Shown: piece by piece, positions 11,801 through 23,439 of the stretch
Position numbering within the stretch: the first letter of the stretch is position 1
Layout of the letters: every line of letters begins with the position of its first letter
NCBI GenBank assembly: GCA_022828595.1
Contig: JAKGHH010000006.1
Location: forward strand, 10,230,633 to 10,294,632
DNA length: 64,000 bases
Direction of reading: 5' to 3'
DNA from: Nelumbo lutea
Taxonomy: Eukaryota; Streptophyta; Magnoliopsida; Proteales; Nelumbonaceae
Position numbers and translations under genes: made by a program
Notes under the pieces: model-generated
What the model was told of the DNA's origin: nothing
Seen by the model: the letters and a program-made list of their open reading frames with translations, nothing else
Databases searched by the model: none

Positions 11801-12015
11801 GTGCCCACTTGGTTTGTGAGATTAAAGGTCTAGAATCGGAATTAGAATTGGCCATTTCAATTCTAACTGTTTGGTTGGGCGGTATTAGAATCCTATTTTC
11901 ATTCTTGGTGGAGTGGCATCTCCATTCCCTTGGAAATGAAATCCCATTCTGATTCTTGTTTGAAACAGACTATAAGAATAGACCATTCCGACTATAAACC
12001 TTACCAAATGGGCCC
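11801..12015. mobile_element. Tourist/Harbinger-like MITE (215 bp)
   Basis: Ends are GTGCCCACTTGGTTT and, reverse-complemented, GGGCCCATTTGGTAA. TTA lies on both sides (11798-11800, 12016-12018). The interior matches the copies at 703 and 10774. Confidence 0.85.
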
Positions 12016-12018
12016 TTA

Positions 12019-12465
12019 TATGATTGCACTAACCAGTGGCAGTGGAAAGAGTTCCCTAATCATGTATTAAGTAGTGAGCATTTCTACACAATATACGCTA
12101 TTTTAACCACGTGGGGATGGAGAAGTTGTAGTTAATCCAAACCATCTATCGGATGGATGGACGATCCTTGGCCTTTGGATTGGCTATATTTTCAACCCTA
12201 TGGTCCACATCAACACTATTACAATTTTAGATTAGGGATTTGTTTGATTAATAATCTATATCTATACATTAAAATGGAATGTGCCAAGCTAACACTTTCC
12301 TGTTTTATGGTTTATTCTGTCACTTATCTTTTTTTTCCTGGTTATTCTCAAAGGCATCTTTCTTTTTCTAGTTATTTTGAATTTTTAATTTTAAAATTGA
12401 ACAAAACAACTCGAGTGACTAATCACCTTTAAGACTTTTAACACTCATCATTAATACACATTTAA

Positions 12466-12498
<33 letters not shown>

Positions 12499-12507
12499 TC
12501 TCTCGCT
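12019..12507. other. Non-coding DNA and CT microsatellite
   Basis: No gene is visible. The stretch ends in a (CT)n tract from about 12467, in which the hAT element sits. Confidence 0.5.
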
Positions 12508-13063
12508 AAAGGTGTTGGACCGGCCCGGCACAAAGACCCACGGGCCGTGCTAGGCCTGGCATAGAGGTTCGTGCCATGCTGGGCTAGGGGTTTGAGGTCC
12601 ATGGGCCAGCACGACACGATATGACAACACGTGCCGTGCCGCTTGTGGCTTGCGTGCCGGCACGACCCAACCCGCGGCATGGCACGAAGCATGGCCTGCC
12701 ACGGGCCGGCATGACACGGTCTGCCAGGACCGTAGTGGGCCGCACTCGGCCCGCTCGGGAATATAGCCATTGGGCCCCCTCCCAAAGGGGCCCAATAGCT
12801 AGTTTCAACTTTTGGGGGGTTTTTTTATATAAATACCCCCCAATAGCTATAAATAGCCAATATTAGGGGGGTATTTCTGTATTTTGCTTATGGGGGTTCA
12901 AAAAATGACATAAATGCCCCCCAATAGCTATATGGCAACTAGTTTAGGGGGGCATTTGGGGTAAAGTTATAAGTAACTTTACAATGACCAAAATACCCCT
13001 CCCAACAACTAAATAACATATAGTTTTTTGAGTATTTTCGGCAATTGAATTATGTTCAATTCC

Positions 13064-13070
13064 TATAAAT
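13064..13070 (+). promoter_or_regulatory. TATA-like box of the hAT element
   Basis: TATAAAT lies about 390 bp before the first plausible transposase ATG (13454), followed by a pyrimidine-rich leader with a CT microsatellite (13148-13188). It is a plausible promoter, not proven. Confidence 0.4.
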
Positions 13071-13142
13071 AGCCCTATCCTCCACCATTATCATCACACC
13101 AATTCAACAATTCTCTTAATCTCTTCTCTTCTCTCCCCCCCC

Positions 13143-13190
<48 letters not shown>

Positions 13191-13453
13191 CTCATACATT
13201 TTCAATTATCTACAATCTAAGAAATTTTGATTAGCTGATTGTCTGATTCTGCATTATCCAATTCTCAAGTCTCAACTTTATCAAAGTTTCAACTTTCAAC
13301 AAGAAGAAGGCTTGTTCAACCAGCTCAAGTATCTCAATTCGGGAGGCTTGGACGTTGAAATGCTTCAACCATTGAGATCAAGTTGGGATTTTGAACCGGC
13401 AATCCAAGTAAGTCAAATTAGATTAATTTTTATATTTTTAGAATTAAAAAAAA

Positions 13454-15499
13454 ATGACCGACTCTTCTCAAAATCGATTCCCCAACATGTTCACCATGGA
13501 TGACATTCAATCGCATCACATAGTGTTAGCACTTATGCGATTGATGTTGATGGAAGTGAAACTTTCACCCCTGGTAGTAGTGATACTAGGGAAAAAGGAG
13601 GGCTTATAAACTAAGTAGCCCGGTTTGGAAAGTTTTCAAAGTAGAGGATATTGAGGGGAAGGGGAAAAGGGCCGTTTGCCAAAAATGTAGGAAAGACGTT
13701 ACTTATTATAACAAGGGTGGTATGGGTAATTTGAGCAGTCATTTGCTCACACATGGGCGAGAAGAAGATGAAGGGAGAGAAACAACCCAAACATAGATTG
13801 GCAGGGGGACTAGTTTTGGTACTTTTAGATATTCACAAGAAAAAAATGAGACAACAACTTGTTAAGTATATTGTACATGCAAAACAACCATTTATATTAG
13901 CTAAAGATCCAAAGCTAGAAAAATGGTTGCATAGTTTTATAAACCCACAATATAAAAAAGTTTCTAGGAATACTATAAGAACTGGTGTTTTAAAAATTTT
14001 TTATTCATATACACAAAATTTAATTTCTTTGTTAGTAAATCTTAATTCTAAAGTTGCAATTACTTTAGATGTTTGGACATCCAAATTTAATATTAGTTAT
14101 ATTTGTGTTATCAGCCATTTTATTGATGAAAATTGGCTTTTGAATAAAAGAATTTTAAGTTTTACTAGGCTTGAATGGCTACATAGTGGCCCGGATATTG
14201 CTGAAAGTATTTTAAATACTTTGCACGCTTATGGAATAGAAAACAAATTGTTTTCTATTAATTTTGATAATGCCAACAATAATGATTATGCAATAAAAAT
14301 TTTAAAATCTCAATTAAAATCATGCTTAAATGGTAAATTATTTCACACTAAATGTGCATGTCACATCTTAAATTTATGTATTCAAGATGCCTTGAATATT
14401 ATTTCTACTCATATTTAAAAAATTAGAATTTATTATATATATAAAAAGTTCAGGGGCAAGAAAACAAGAATTTAAATATTTATGCTAAAATTATGGTTTA
14501 AAATATAAACATTTTATATTAGATGTAAAGCATAGGTGGAATTCTACCTATGCTATGTAAGAAAGTTGTATATCTCATAAACAAATTCTTTCTGATTTTT
14601 ATAATTCAAAAGTGCCTAATGATATGATATTTGAGGAAGACTGGGAAATTGCAGTCTGTATAAGAGATTTTTAAAACATTTTTATGATGCAACAAATGAA
14701 TTATCTAGAATTTATTATCCAACTAGTTGTAATTTACCATATCAATTGATGATAATTAGTGATTGTTTTGCTAAATATAGAAATAATCCACAATTTCAAT
14801 TTATTGTTGAAATTATGGAAAATAAATTTAAAAAATATTGGGAGAACATTTCTCACATTTATTGTTTAGCTACAATATTAGACCCTAGGATTAGGAAAGA
14901 TGGTTTAGATATTTTACTTGAAACACATTATGAAAGTATGAATATTGATATAGGAAATAAAAAAGAAGAAATTAATAATTTATTATTTGAAATGTACAAT
15001 TTGTATGAATCTGAAGTTGTAGGAATTTCCTACAACTTGTTCATCTTCTTCTTCTTCTACTTCTGACCTTGAGCCTTGTAGTAGAAGAGAAAAGATTTTT
15101 TATTTAATAAGTAGAAGGTAGAAATCTGCTAGTTCTACAACAAGTTCATTTACTGAACTTAATTTTTATTTGCAAGCAAGTTTTTCTAATTTAGGTGAAG
15201 TATCAAATAATGTTGACATTTTAACTTGGTGAAGTGAACACTTGAAAACTTATTCGGTTCTCTCTAGCATGGCACATGATCTACTAACCCCTCCGGTGTT
15301 TATAGTTCCATCAGAGTCTTGTTTTAGTACAGTTACCAGGGTGCTAGATGACAAAAGAAGCTGCATGAACAATGAGAGCATAGAGATGTGCATCTGCTTC
15401 AATGATTGGCTAGATGCAGAAGATAAATTACATGGCAAGGGAGGGCATGATACAACATCGGATATTTCACCTAAAGCAGATGATGAAAGTCATGAATGA
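13454..15499 (+). pseudogene. hAT transposase (RICESLEEPER-type), frameshifted
   Basis: A BED zinc finger lies at about 13617-13755 (SPVWKVF, then CQKC and HLLTH). It ends at a stop near 13794, and the body continues in another frame (13753-14418) with the RNase H-fold core: an aspartate in TLDVWTS and a second in FDNANNN. From 14419 to 14745 the frame is lost but the motif HRWNST is still readable. A DUF4413-like piece follows (14746-15066). The hAT dimerisation domain is at 15242-15499 (PSESCFSTVTRVLDD, then FNDWLDAED). A typical intact protein would be about 650-700 aa. It is related to domesticated plant RICESLEEPER/DAYSLEEPER proteins, but nothing suggests domestication here. Confidence 0.9.
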
Positions 15500-16152
15500 T
15501 GATTCATGAATTTGACTACTTGTAGAATTTTTCATTTTTTCAAATTATTGTAAATTTTGTAAACTTTATTTAATTTATTTGATATATTTTTTTATTTTTT
15601 AACAATGTAATTTTGTATTTTCAATTTGTAACCATATTGTATTCGTTATATTTTATTAATTTATTCTATTTTTATATTTCATTCATCCAAGTATGCAATG
15701 ATCTAATCATTGGATTTGTAATTCACTAATTTGTACCATTCAAATTTAAATGAAACAAAATTCCTATTTTTCTTCCAATTTGTTATTCCATCATTCTTAT
15801 TTCAATTTGGTTAAGTAATTTTTTTTTTCACTTATGTTTTAAATAACTTAGATTTCTCATTTCTTAATTTTTTAAACAATTCCTAATTCCCAAAGTTTAT
15901 AGGAAAGTTAAATATTTTAGTTTTACAATTTTACTTAGAAAAGAAATCAAAAATTTCAAAAAAAATAAAAAAATGAAAAAAAAAACAGTATAGCCCGGTT
16001 TAGCCCAGGCCCAAGGCCCGCCTAGGCTTGGGCCGTGGGATGTGCTGGGCCGACCCCAAAATTTCCACCGGGGAGGATGGCACGGCTCGCCTTTAGGGCA
16101 GGCCACCCATGGGCCATGCCGTGCCGGCCCGACATGGCCCACTTTACACCTT

Positions 16153-16153
<1 letters not shown>

Positions 16154-16187
<34 letters not shown>

Positions 16188-17706
16188 CTCCTCCTCCTCT
16201 TTCCCAATAAATCTTTTAATAATCTCTCCTCATTAATTATGTCGTTAACTCTCTCCTTCAATAACTCATGCCAGTAATTCACTCCTCATTTCAATTTAAT
16301 GTAATGCATCAATTTTACTTCACTTCAACCTTTTTTACCTTACTTTGTTCAATAAGAGTAAGAAGAATTATTCTTTGAAAGTTGTCTGGCAAAATAAATT
16401 AGTGGAGGGTAAAGTTAAAACTTTAAATTATGTATGATAATTCATTAACAATGATAAGGGTATTTGATAACTTCAATGTCTTTGTTACCAAAAATCTAAG
16501 GGAAAGGGGGTATTTGCATTTTTGTTTTTCAAAATTATAGGGAAAGCCTTTGTTAGGGTCAAAACACAAAGGTGGTTTATAGAATTGTTATAAGAGGGTG
16601 TTTTTTTTTATATATAATTTTACCAAAAAATTATACAAAAAATAATAATGAACCAATAAAATTTAATAGAAAGATTCTTTTTCAAAAAAAATAAAAATAA
16701 AAATTAGCATTAAGATACAAAAAAAATACATTTTTACCTAGAAAATAAGATATTAGCCACTCTCAATAAAGTATAGCTTAAATTGTGATTGGATAAACTA
16801 GTTATAGCCCCATAAATTAATACTTAAGTTGAACTTAGATGGACACCATTTAATTAGAAATATCGTAGAGCTCCATCTTCAATTTTGCTTATAAATAAAG
16901 CTCATGCATCACATGTGTCTTGACTAGTAGTCTTATAATTTGAAAGGTGTCTCTAGAGCATGTGGCAATGTCTATTGTACTGATTTTTTTTCATGAATTT
17001 AAGGTAGGGAAAGGAATTAGAAGACTCATTTTGAGCCCAAATTAAATTGCCTAGTGTTAAGACATTCTTTGATTTTGATTGTTTAGGGAAGCTCATGCCA
17101 TGTTTGTTTCACTGCTCTAGATCTCATTTTTTTAATTCTTCATCATCTTAAGAAAGAATGGGCAAGAATGAATAACATTAGAGCATTTAGTTACAAAGTT
17201 GTTACCATGAGCCTCATTCTTTTTAAAATGAAAAATCAGCTTATAGCACAAAAATTGAGATAACTTCTAACATGAAAAATAATCATACCCCATCTTGCTC
17301 ATTTTCATTTTTCAAAAAAGCCATGTGATGGCAGTCATAAACTATCAGCCTAGGTCTCCAAAACAATTGGCATAAATGTTTACCAGTGGCATTTGGTTCA
17401 TAGCAGTATTTTATCATTTTCCCATTTTTAACCATTCTTGTTCATTTTAGAATTTTATCATGAGTAAGAATAATAAAGAATGAGAGTTGAACCAAACATG
17501 GCCTCAATGGAAGTACCCGACTACCAAACTCGTTCCTTTTATTCATCTTTGATTTCTTCCAATGTCAAATATTCATCTTTGCCCATAATAAAAAAGAGGT
17601 TTGACTATGATACCAAAAATCTATCTTGAACAATGTTAACTGGTTGGATTGAGCCTTTGTGGAGTGCTCGGTAATGCCAACTACAGACCTTCAAGGAAGC
17701 TCTTTA
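16154..17706. other. AT-rich non-coding DNA
   Basis: After a short CT tract the sequence is AT-rich with many A and T runs. No gene or element end was recognised. Confidence 0.45.
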
Positions 17707-18668
17707 AGGCTTCATTTGGTTTGTTATGGGGATGAAAAAATGGAATATTCCAAAATTATTCATTTTTCTCTTATTTGTTTTGAGGGAAATAGGGGGAAGG
17801 GATGAGAAAAAGGTGGGATGCAAGATCCCAAAATCATGGAATCGGGGTCGCACTAAAACAATGTGACCCTAGTGGAAAAACTCGAGAAACCACTGTTCAT
17901 TGTCTTCCAGCGACAACGACGAATGACGACGAACAATGACAACGGTGAATGACGACGAGCAGTGCAACCCGATCTATTCTCCATTGTTTTCTTCACCAGA
18001 TATTTATGTTCATTGCCTTCCCTGTTCGAATAGAGGAGGCAGCAGTGGCAAGAGAACTAGGTAGCGGCGATTTGCTACCATCGAACAAAAGAGGCGGCGA
18101 CAAAGGTGGCGGCGGTGGGGTTTATTTGGACTCCTCATCAGGAGTGAAGGTAGATCCCCTCCAGCTGTCCAATCTCCATCATTGCTCGGGGAAACTCCAC
18201 TTCTCCACCAATGTCTGTTGCTGCTGCTCATAGAAACTTGACGCTATTGGAAGGAGCAGAGGTGCACTGCTCATGGGGTGGGGACTGAGGAAGCAGATGA
18301 CTTGGGAGAGGCGGAGAGGCTATGATTACATGGGCATGATCCCGCTCTTCTCTAGTGAGTCGTGGTCATTAGAATTTGGAAGCAGTGTACACTACCTTCC
18401 TTGTTCCCTGTTCTCTATGATTACATGCCAGTGGCAAGGGAACCAGACAATGGCGATATGCTACAATCGATCTGCTACCTTCCTTCCGTGTCTCTTCCTC
18501 TCTTCTCTCTTCTCCCTCAACTTCTTCTTCTTCTTCTTCTAGCGAAGAACCAACAATGTTTCCCCTTTATTTTCCCATATATAAAACCAAACACTAGAAA
18601 GTTAAAATTTTATACTTTCCCATCCTGTCCCATCCCACCCAAATCTTCCCACAAACCAAACAGAGCCC
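17707..18668. mobile_element. Large MITE-like element, Harbinger-type ends
   Basis: The ends are AGGCTTCATTTGGTTTGT and, reverse-complemented, GGGCTCTGTTTGGTTTGT. The interior has GACGACGA-type trinucleotides near 17910-17965 and a (TTC)n tract near 18518-18540. No clean target duplication was found, so the boundaries are provisional. Confidence 0.55.
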
Positions 18669-19279
18669 AGCTTACTCTCTCATCATATGATCACCTTGCT
18701 TAATGCTTTGTCCTCTTACCAGTTTCTAGTGCTCATTGTAGTTGTTTTTTTCCTCTTTATTTTTAATCTGCTATCTCTAGACTAACTGTTTTGTCGGGCC
18801 TTTTATTTTTGTGGTCTTCTCTCCCTTTGCCTCTTTTGGGTAGGGGAATCTTGTCTCAGTTTCGAACTGATTTCTAGTTAAGCCCCATGGGTATTAAAGG
18901 TAATCGAAAGAAAATATAGAAGCAAACCTTTTCTGAAGCCTTGTTTCAATGAAAGAAGAAGCACCCAAATCATATAGTGGGTGATAGTAGTAAAATAGTC
19001 TACAATTCTAATAAGATGGAAAAGTTATCTATGCAGAACAAATTGCATATCCAGAAGGCTAACAGTAACAACCAATGTTGACAAGATTATTTAACAAGAC
19101 AAGATGCTGATCTAAATATTAATCTAGTAATCGGTGCTCGGGTTCCTGTTAGAAATTTTAAAAGTAAGACAATTAAACAATAGTTGAACCCTGATTTGGA
19201 ATAGAAAGAATCTGTTGCGAGTGATCTAATCTAATTACTGAGAAAAGTATAACCTCAGAATGCAGGCTAAAGATCCATG

Positions 19280-19830
19280 GTCTAGGTAGAATTAAAATAG
19301 TGGATAATGAGCCCCAAATTGTTAAAAGGATTAGCTTAGTCGAGTCTTTCGCCATTACTACCAGCTCTGAACTTGTGAGACCTGAATCAATAGAGAGAAG
19401 ACCCAAAAGAATGTACGAGCATGCTGAAACAAGCAAAGCGAGAAGATCGCTTAATGAAGCACTACAACTAGTAATGGAGAATAGATTTGGAAATATTAGA
19501 TCTGAGAGCAACAAGGAGCTTAATTCAAAAGTGGCACGCCCTATGAACTTAGACGAAATCAGAAAGGACGGGAGTGTTGAGGATCAGTGGGTTCAATTTT
19601 TACTTGGAAAAATATTGGGTGAACCTGAATCAATCAAGGCTATCACAACATGAGTGATTGCTTGGGGTCTTAAGGGAAAAATCGATACACACGCAATTGG
19701 CAATAGCTTCTTCCTCTTATCTTTCTCATCTACTAAAGACTATAATCTCATTCTTATGGAGGGGCCATGGTTTATAAACAAAAAATGTTTTGTCATCTTC
19801 TTGGGGAATAGCGGCTTCAATCCCCTTACG
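19280..19830 (+). pseudogene. LINE ORF1 fragment (DUF4283-type)
   Basis: After a stop at 19651 the text reads WGLKGKIDTHAIGNSFFLLS, then SSTKDYNLILMEGPWFI, which is the nucleic-acid chaperone-like domain (DUF4283) of plant L1 ORF1. No endonuclease or reverse transcriptase follows. It is a broken remnant. Confidence 0.7.
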
Positions 19831-19834
19831 ACAA

Positions 19835-20300
19835 GGTTGGTGTTGCTGCTTGGAATGGGCCGAGGGAAACAATTTAAATACGCTTCCGTTAGCCGAGGCC
19901 CCGGGTGTTATCTCAGGGGCGGAGACTCCGATAGTCAAGTTAGCAAGGAGAGCGATAAGTGGTCGGACGAGGGCTGAGTAGAATAGCTCAGACGAGTTCA
20001 CCAAGAAGCTAAAGAGCTTAGAGCAATAAATTCCCAGATGGATTACCTCATAGTGATGCCACTTATTTGTAGTTGAAGTTGCCTAGAGTTAGTTATGAGA
20101 GGACGACCAGGATGCACTCTGCCTACTGCCACGCGTCGCCATCCTGAGTTTGCCATGTGTGCCTACATTAGTTGGAAACGACGAACATGTGCATTCGATT
20201 ACTCAGTCTTTCTCTGGACAACTGGTAGAGGGATGACCTTGATGTCATCTTGCAAGATGTGGGAACTGTTCTAAAAGTAGACTCAAGCACTGAAGATTTT
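19835..20300. repeat. Possible Ty3/gypsy LTR fragment
   Basis: The stretch becomes GC-richer and contains GGAGACTCCGATAGTCAAGT, which resembles the conserved CTCCGACGCTCAAGTCAG-type motif of many plant gypsy LTRs. No paired LTR, primer-binding site or coding region was seen. Confidence 0.35.
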
Positions 20301-20524
20301 CAATAGGCTCTATATCCTTAGGTATGTACTAGAGTTGATCTCACTAAACCTTTCAAACTTCATATTCCACTTACTTCTGGTGGACAACAACATACAATTA
20401 AGGTTTTTTTTTTTATGAATATATATGATATATGCATGAGCTGTGGATGGAGAGGCATAAAACAAACAACTGCTCGGAACTACAAAACAAAAGATGAGGA
20501 GTGGGCCAGGTCCCATATGTTCAA

Positions 20525-20663
20525 ATTCATTTTGATTTAGATTGGTTTCAATCCAAACCTAGTCCATTGACACATATATTCTTATCTTATATCAATGGAT
20601 CAGATTGATTTTGGACTAGACGGGGTCCAATCCATCCAATCCAAAACCGATCCATTGACACCC
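20525..20663. repeat. GGTCCAATCC/GTCCATTGACA repeat, copy 1
   Basis: One of four pieces in the window built from GATTTAGATTGG, GGTCCAATCCA and CCATTGACAC words (others at 21580, 26402 and 36868). This one is a partial copy ending at CCATTGACACCC. Confidence 0.6.
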
Positions 20664-20667
20664 TTAT

Positions 20668-20902
20668 GTGTAATCAGCCAGAAACTATGCCTTTTTTTTT
20701 TTTTATAATGGACCAGTACAACCTGTAAAAGCACTTCAATCGGCCTGAATGTGGTCCTATCATGGGCCTAAGCAATGGCTTATAAGTTATAACAACCTTG
20801 AAATGGGCTTCCTAAAGTTGAATGAAATGGATACTATGGGCCATTATTTGGTTGGGAAGTGTTTGATGTGGTCCTATCATGGGCCTAAGCAATGGCTTAT
20901 AA
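20668..20902 (+). repeat. Dispersed repeat, copy 2, with internal tandem duplication
   Basis: Matches 11359-11558. A 36-bp piece (TGTGGTCCTATCATGGGCCT and onward) at 20750-20785 is repeated at 20867-20902. The duplication is present only in this copy. Confidence 0.88.
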
Positions 20903-21345
20903 ATATGTTTTAGATATGTTATATGTATTATTTTATATTTAATTTATGTTTTTTAATTTTTTATTTATAAAAATATTAAAAATTGCAATTTGAAGCAAAA
21001 AAAGGGGGTTTTTCGTGAAAATAGTGGGGAAAGCCGGTAAGGCGTGTTGGGACGCATAGATCTCTAAAAGTTACCCAAAATCAAAATAAAAAAATCACCC
21101 TAATCGGACATCGAAGTGCAAAGTTGTGGCCTCCAAAAGTTTTGCATGCATATTGAGTATGCAACCTGTGACCCGGTCATCGGGTCGAACAGGTTAATGG
21201 TCAAACCAGCCAGGTCAAACGGTTCTTGACCAAGTCAACGGTTTTTGACTGTCTAACGGGTCTTGACTAAACCAAACCCGAAATCCTAGCCGGGTGACAG
21301 TTCGAATGGTTCGACCAGCCGGGTCAATGGCGGGTTGAAAACATT

Positions 21346-21564
21346 GCATAAAAATGCTTTCGTAAAAGTGATTTTATAAAAATACTTCCGTGAAAGTTCT
21401 TATGTAAAAAAGATTTCATAAAAGTGTTTTCCTGTAAAAGTATTTTTACAAAAGTGCTTTTGTAAATATACTTTTATAAAAATGCTTTTGTAAAAATGCT
21501 TTCATAAAAGTACTTTTGTAAAAGTGTTTTTCGTAAAAATACTTTAATAAAAGTGATTTTATAT
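21346..21564. repeat. Minisatellite of GTAAAAGTGCTTTT-type units
   Basis: About a dozen degenerate units of 15-18 bp alternate GTAAAAGTGCTTTT and ATAAAAATACTTT. Each unit is close to self-complementary, so the tract can form hairpins. It follows a GGGTCGAACGGG-rich stretch (21170-21335). Confidence 0.8.
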
Positions 21565-21579
21565 CGGCTTCAATTTTGA

Positions 21580-21772
21580 TTGGTTTCATATTGGATAAGG
21601 GTTTGGTCTCATGATCAGATTATTGGAAATTTAGTTTAGATTCAATTCCATATGGATCAATTTATTTTGAATTGGCACAATTAAATAATTATAATGGACT
21701 GCTCAAATCCAATTTAATAAGGTTTTGGATCGAATTGGATCCGATCCAAAACCGGTCGATTGACACCCATAA
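21580..21772. repeat. GGTCCAATCC/GTCCATTGACA repeat, copy 2
   Basis: Shares GGATCCGATCCAAAACCGGT and ATTGACACCC words with 20525-20663. Boundaries are approximate. Confidence 0.5.
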
Positions 21773-22507
21773 TTCGAACGCTAGAGACAATATGGGTCTC
21801 AAATTTCTCAAATTTGTGAGCTATCTAATGCTCATAACCTTTGGCCTTTGCATTTGCTTTTTTTTTTTTTTTTTTATGGAAACTATTGTAGGTCTAGGTC
21901 AAACTAAGAAAATTATTAAATCTTTGCCTTTGATTTTGCTATTGTTGAATCTGTTGGGTTCTCTCGTGGGTTATGGGTTATGTGGAATATCAGTTTGACA
22001 AATGACAGAACAGTCCATGCTTCAGTTGATGATTTAAATTCCAATTAATCCTGCCCTAACCGAATAGAGCAAAAAACGGTGTGGTTGTGGATTAAAAATA
22101 TTTCTAATAATATGAACCACACATGGTGTGTCTTGGGCGATTTCAATGCATTAAGGAGTAGTGAGAATAAATTAGGGGGAAGAGAAGTTATGACTATCCA
22201 AACAAACGGTTTTTATGGATGTATTAATTATTGCTACCTTATTGATATGGACATGAAAGGTATTCATTTCTCTTGGAGAAACCACAATGTTAATGAACGA
22301 ATTGATTGGATTTTCTCCAATGAATTATGGAGCAGAGATCACCTGGGTGGATCACTCTCCTTTGTTGCTCCATACAGAAGATATTTTGACATTAGGCCCT
22401 AAGCCTTTTCGTTTTGAGGCTTTGTGGTGCGTTTGCCCGAGCCTTGAGGGTGTGATTCAAAAAGCTTGGAATTTTGAATTTGAGGAATATTCTTGTCTAA
22501 GAACTAA

Positions 22508-22930
22508 GATGGTGTTTGAAAGTATGGGCGTTTTTTTAGACCAATTTTCAAAAAAACGCCCACACTTACTAGACCCATTTTTCACAAAAAAAAAAAAAAA
22601 CACCTTCATTTATTTGCTAGTGTTTCTGCCACATAGGCTGTGAGGAACACTTATACTGTCTGGTAAGGTGATTTTCATCACCATTTTTCATACACATAAG
22701 CACCACATTATTCAACCGTTGGGAGCAATGGTTCACCGATGCATGAAACATCAAATTTGACGTTTCATGCAATAGTTGGGATGCGATTTATGATACATGC
22801 CCATTTTTCAGCGTTTTTCAAAAAAATGCTTGAACCAAACAGTCATGTAGGCGGTTGTTTGTGGAATCGCCTACATGGATCCAATGTGGCACAAATTTTC
22901 AGAAAAATGCGCATGCTTCCAAACATCCCC
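22508..22930. mobile_element. MITE nested in the LINE (423 bp)
   Basis: Ends are GATGGTGTTTGAAAGTATG and, reverse-complemented, GGGGATGTTTGGAAGCATG. TAA lies on both sides (22505-22507, 22931-22933). The interior has further inverted GGGCGTTTTT/AAAAACGCCC words. LINE coding text resumes right after it (KAWNKNKFKNIL). Confidence 0.8.
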
Positions 22931-23439
22931 TAAAAGCTTGGAACAAAAACAAATTTAAAAATATTTTACAATTAAAAGAAAAGATTATTAAGCAAATAGG
23001 GGAAGTGCAAATGAATTTATTAAATGACCCTAACAATATGGCCTTAATTAATTTGGAAGTGGCGCTTCAAAGGCATTTAAATAATATTTTTGTTCAGGAA
23101 GTGTATTGAATCCAAAAATCTAGAATGACTTCTTTTACACAATAGGAACAATCCGAAAAAGCAAAAACAAAATTCTTAGGATTAAAAAATGATGAGGGTG
23201 ATTGGATATCTAAGCAAAAGGATATTGTTGATCACATTTGCGGTAAGTTTGATGTTAGATTTAAATCCGAGGAGACCGAGGACATTAATGAATTCATTGA
23301 GGAAATTAACCCTTGCCTCACCATTAACCAAAACTTGTCTCTCATTAGAGAAGTCCCTCATGAAGAAATCAAATCTACCCTCTCAATGCTCTTGGGTTGG
23401 GCCAGATGGACTTAATGTCCTTTTCTTTAAAAAAAAAAA

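Larger units (their letters stand above)
12508..16153 (+). mobile_element. hAT transposon, near full-length but broken
   Basis: Inverted ends AAAGGTGT (12508-12515) and ACACCTTT (16146-16153) bound the element. Both ends carry GC-rich subterminal repeats of GGGCC/GGCACG/CGTGCC type, unlike the AT-rich interior. The flanks CTCTCGCT and CTCTCTCT match at 7 of 8 bases, as expected for an 8-bp hAT duplication, but they lie in a CT microsatellite, so this is weak. Inside are a BED finger, transposase core, DUF4413-like part and hAT dimerisation domain in the right order. Stops and frameshifts make it inactive. Confidence 0.85.

Noticed and set aside
12462..12808. Several overlapping minus-strand frames rich in Gly, Ala, Arg and His
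   Set aside because: They are by-products of the GC-rich subterminal repeats of the hAT element.
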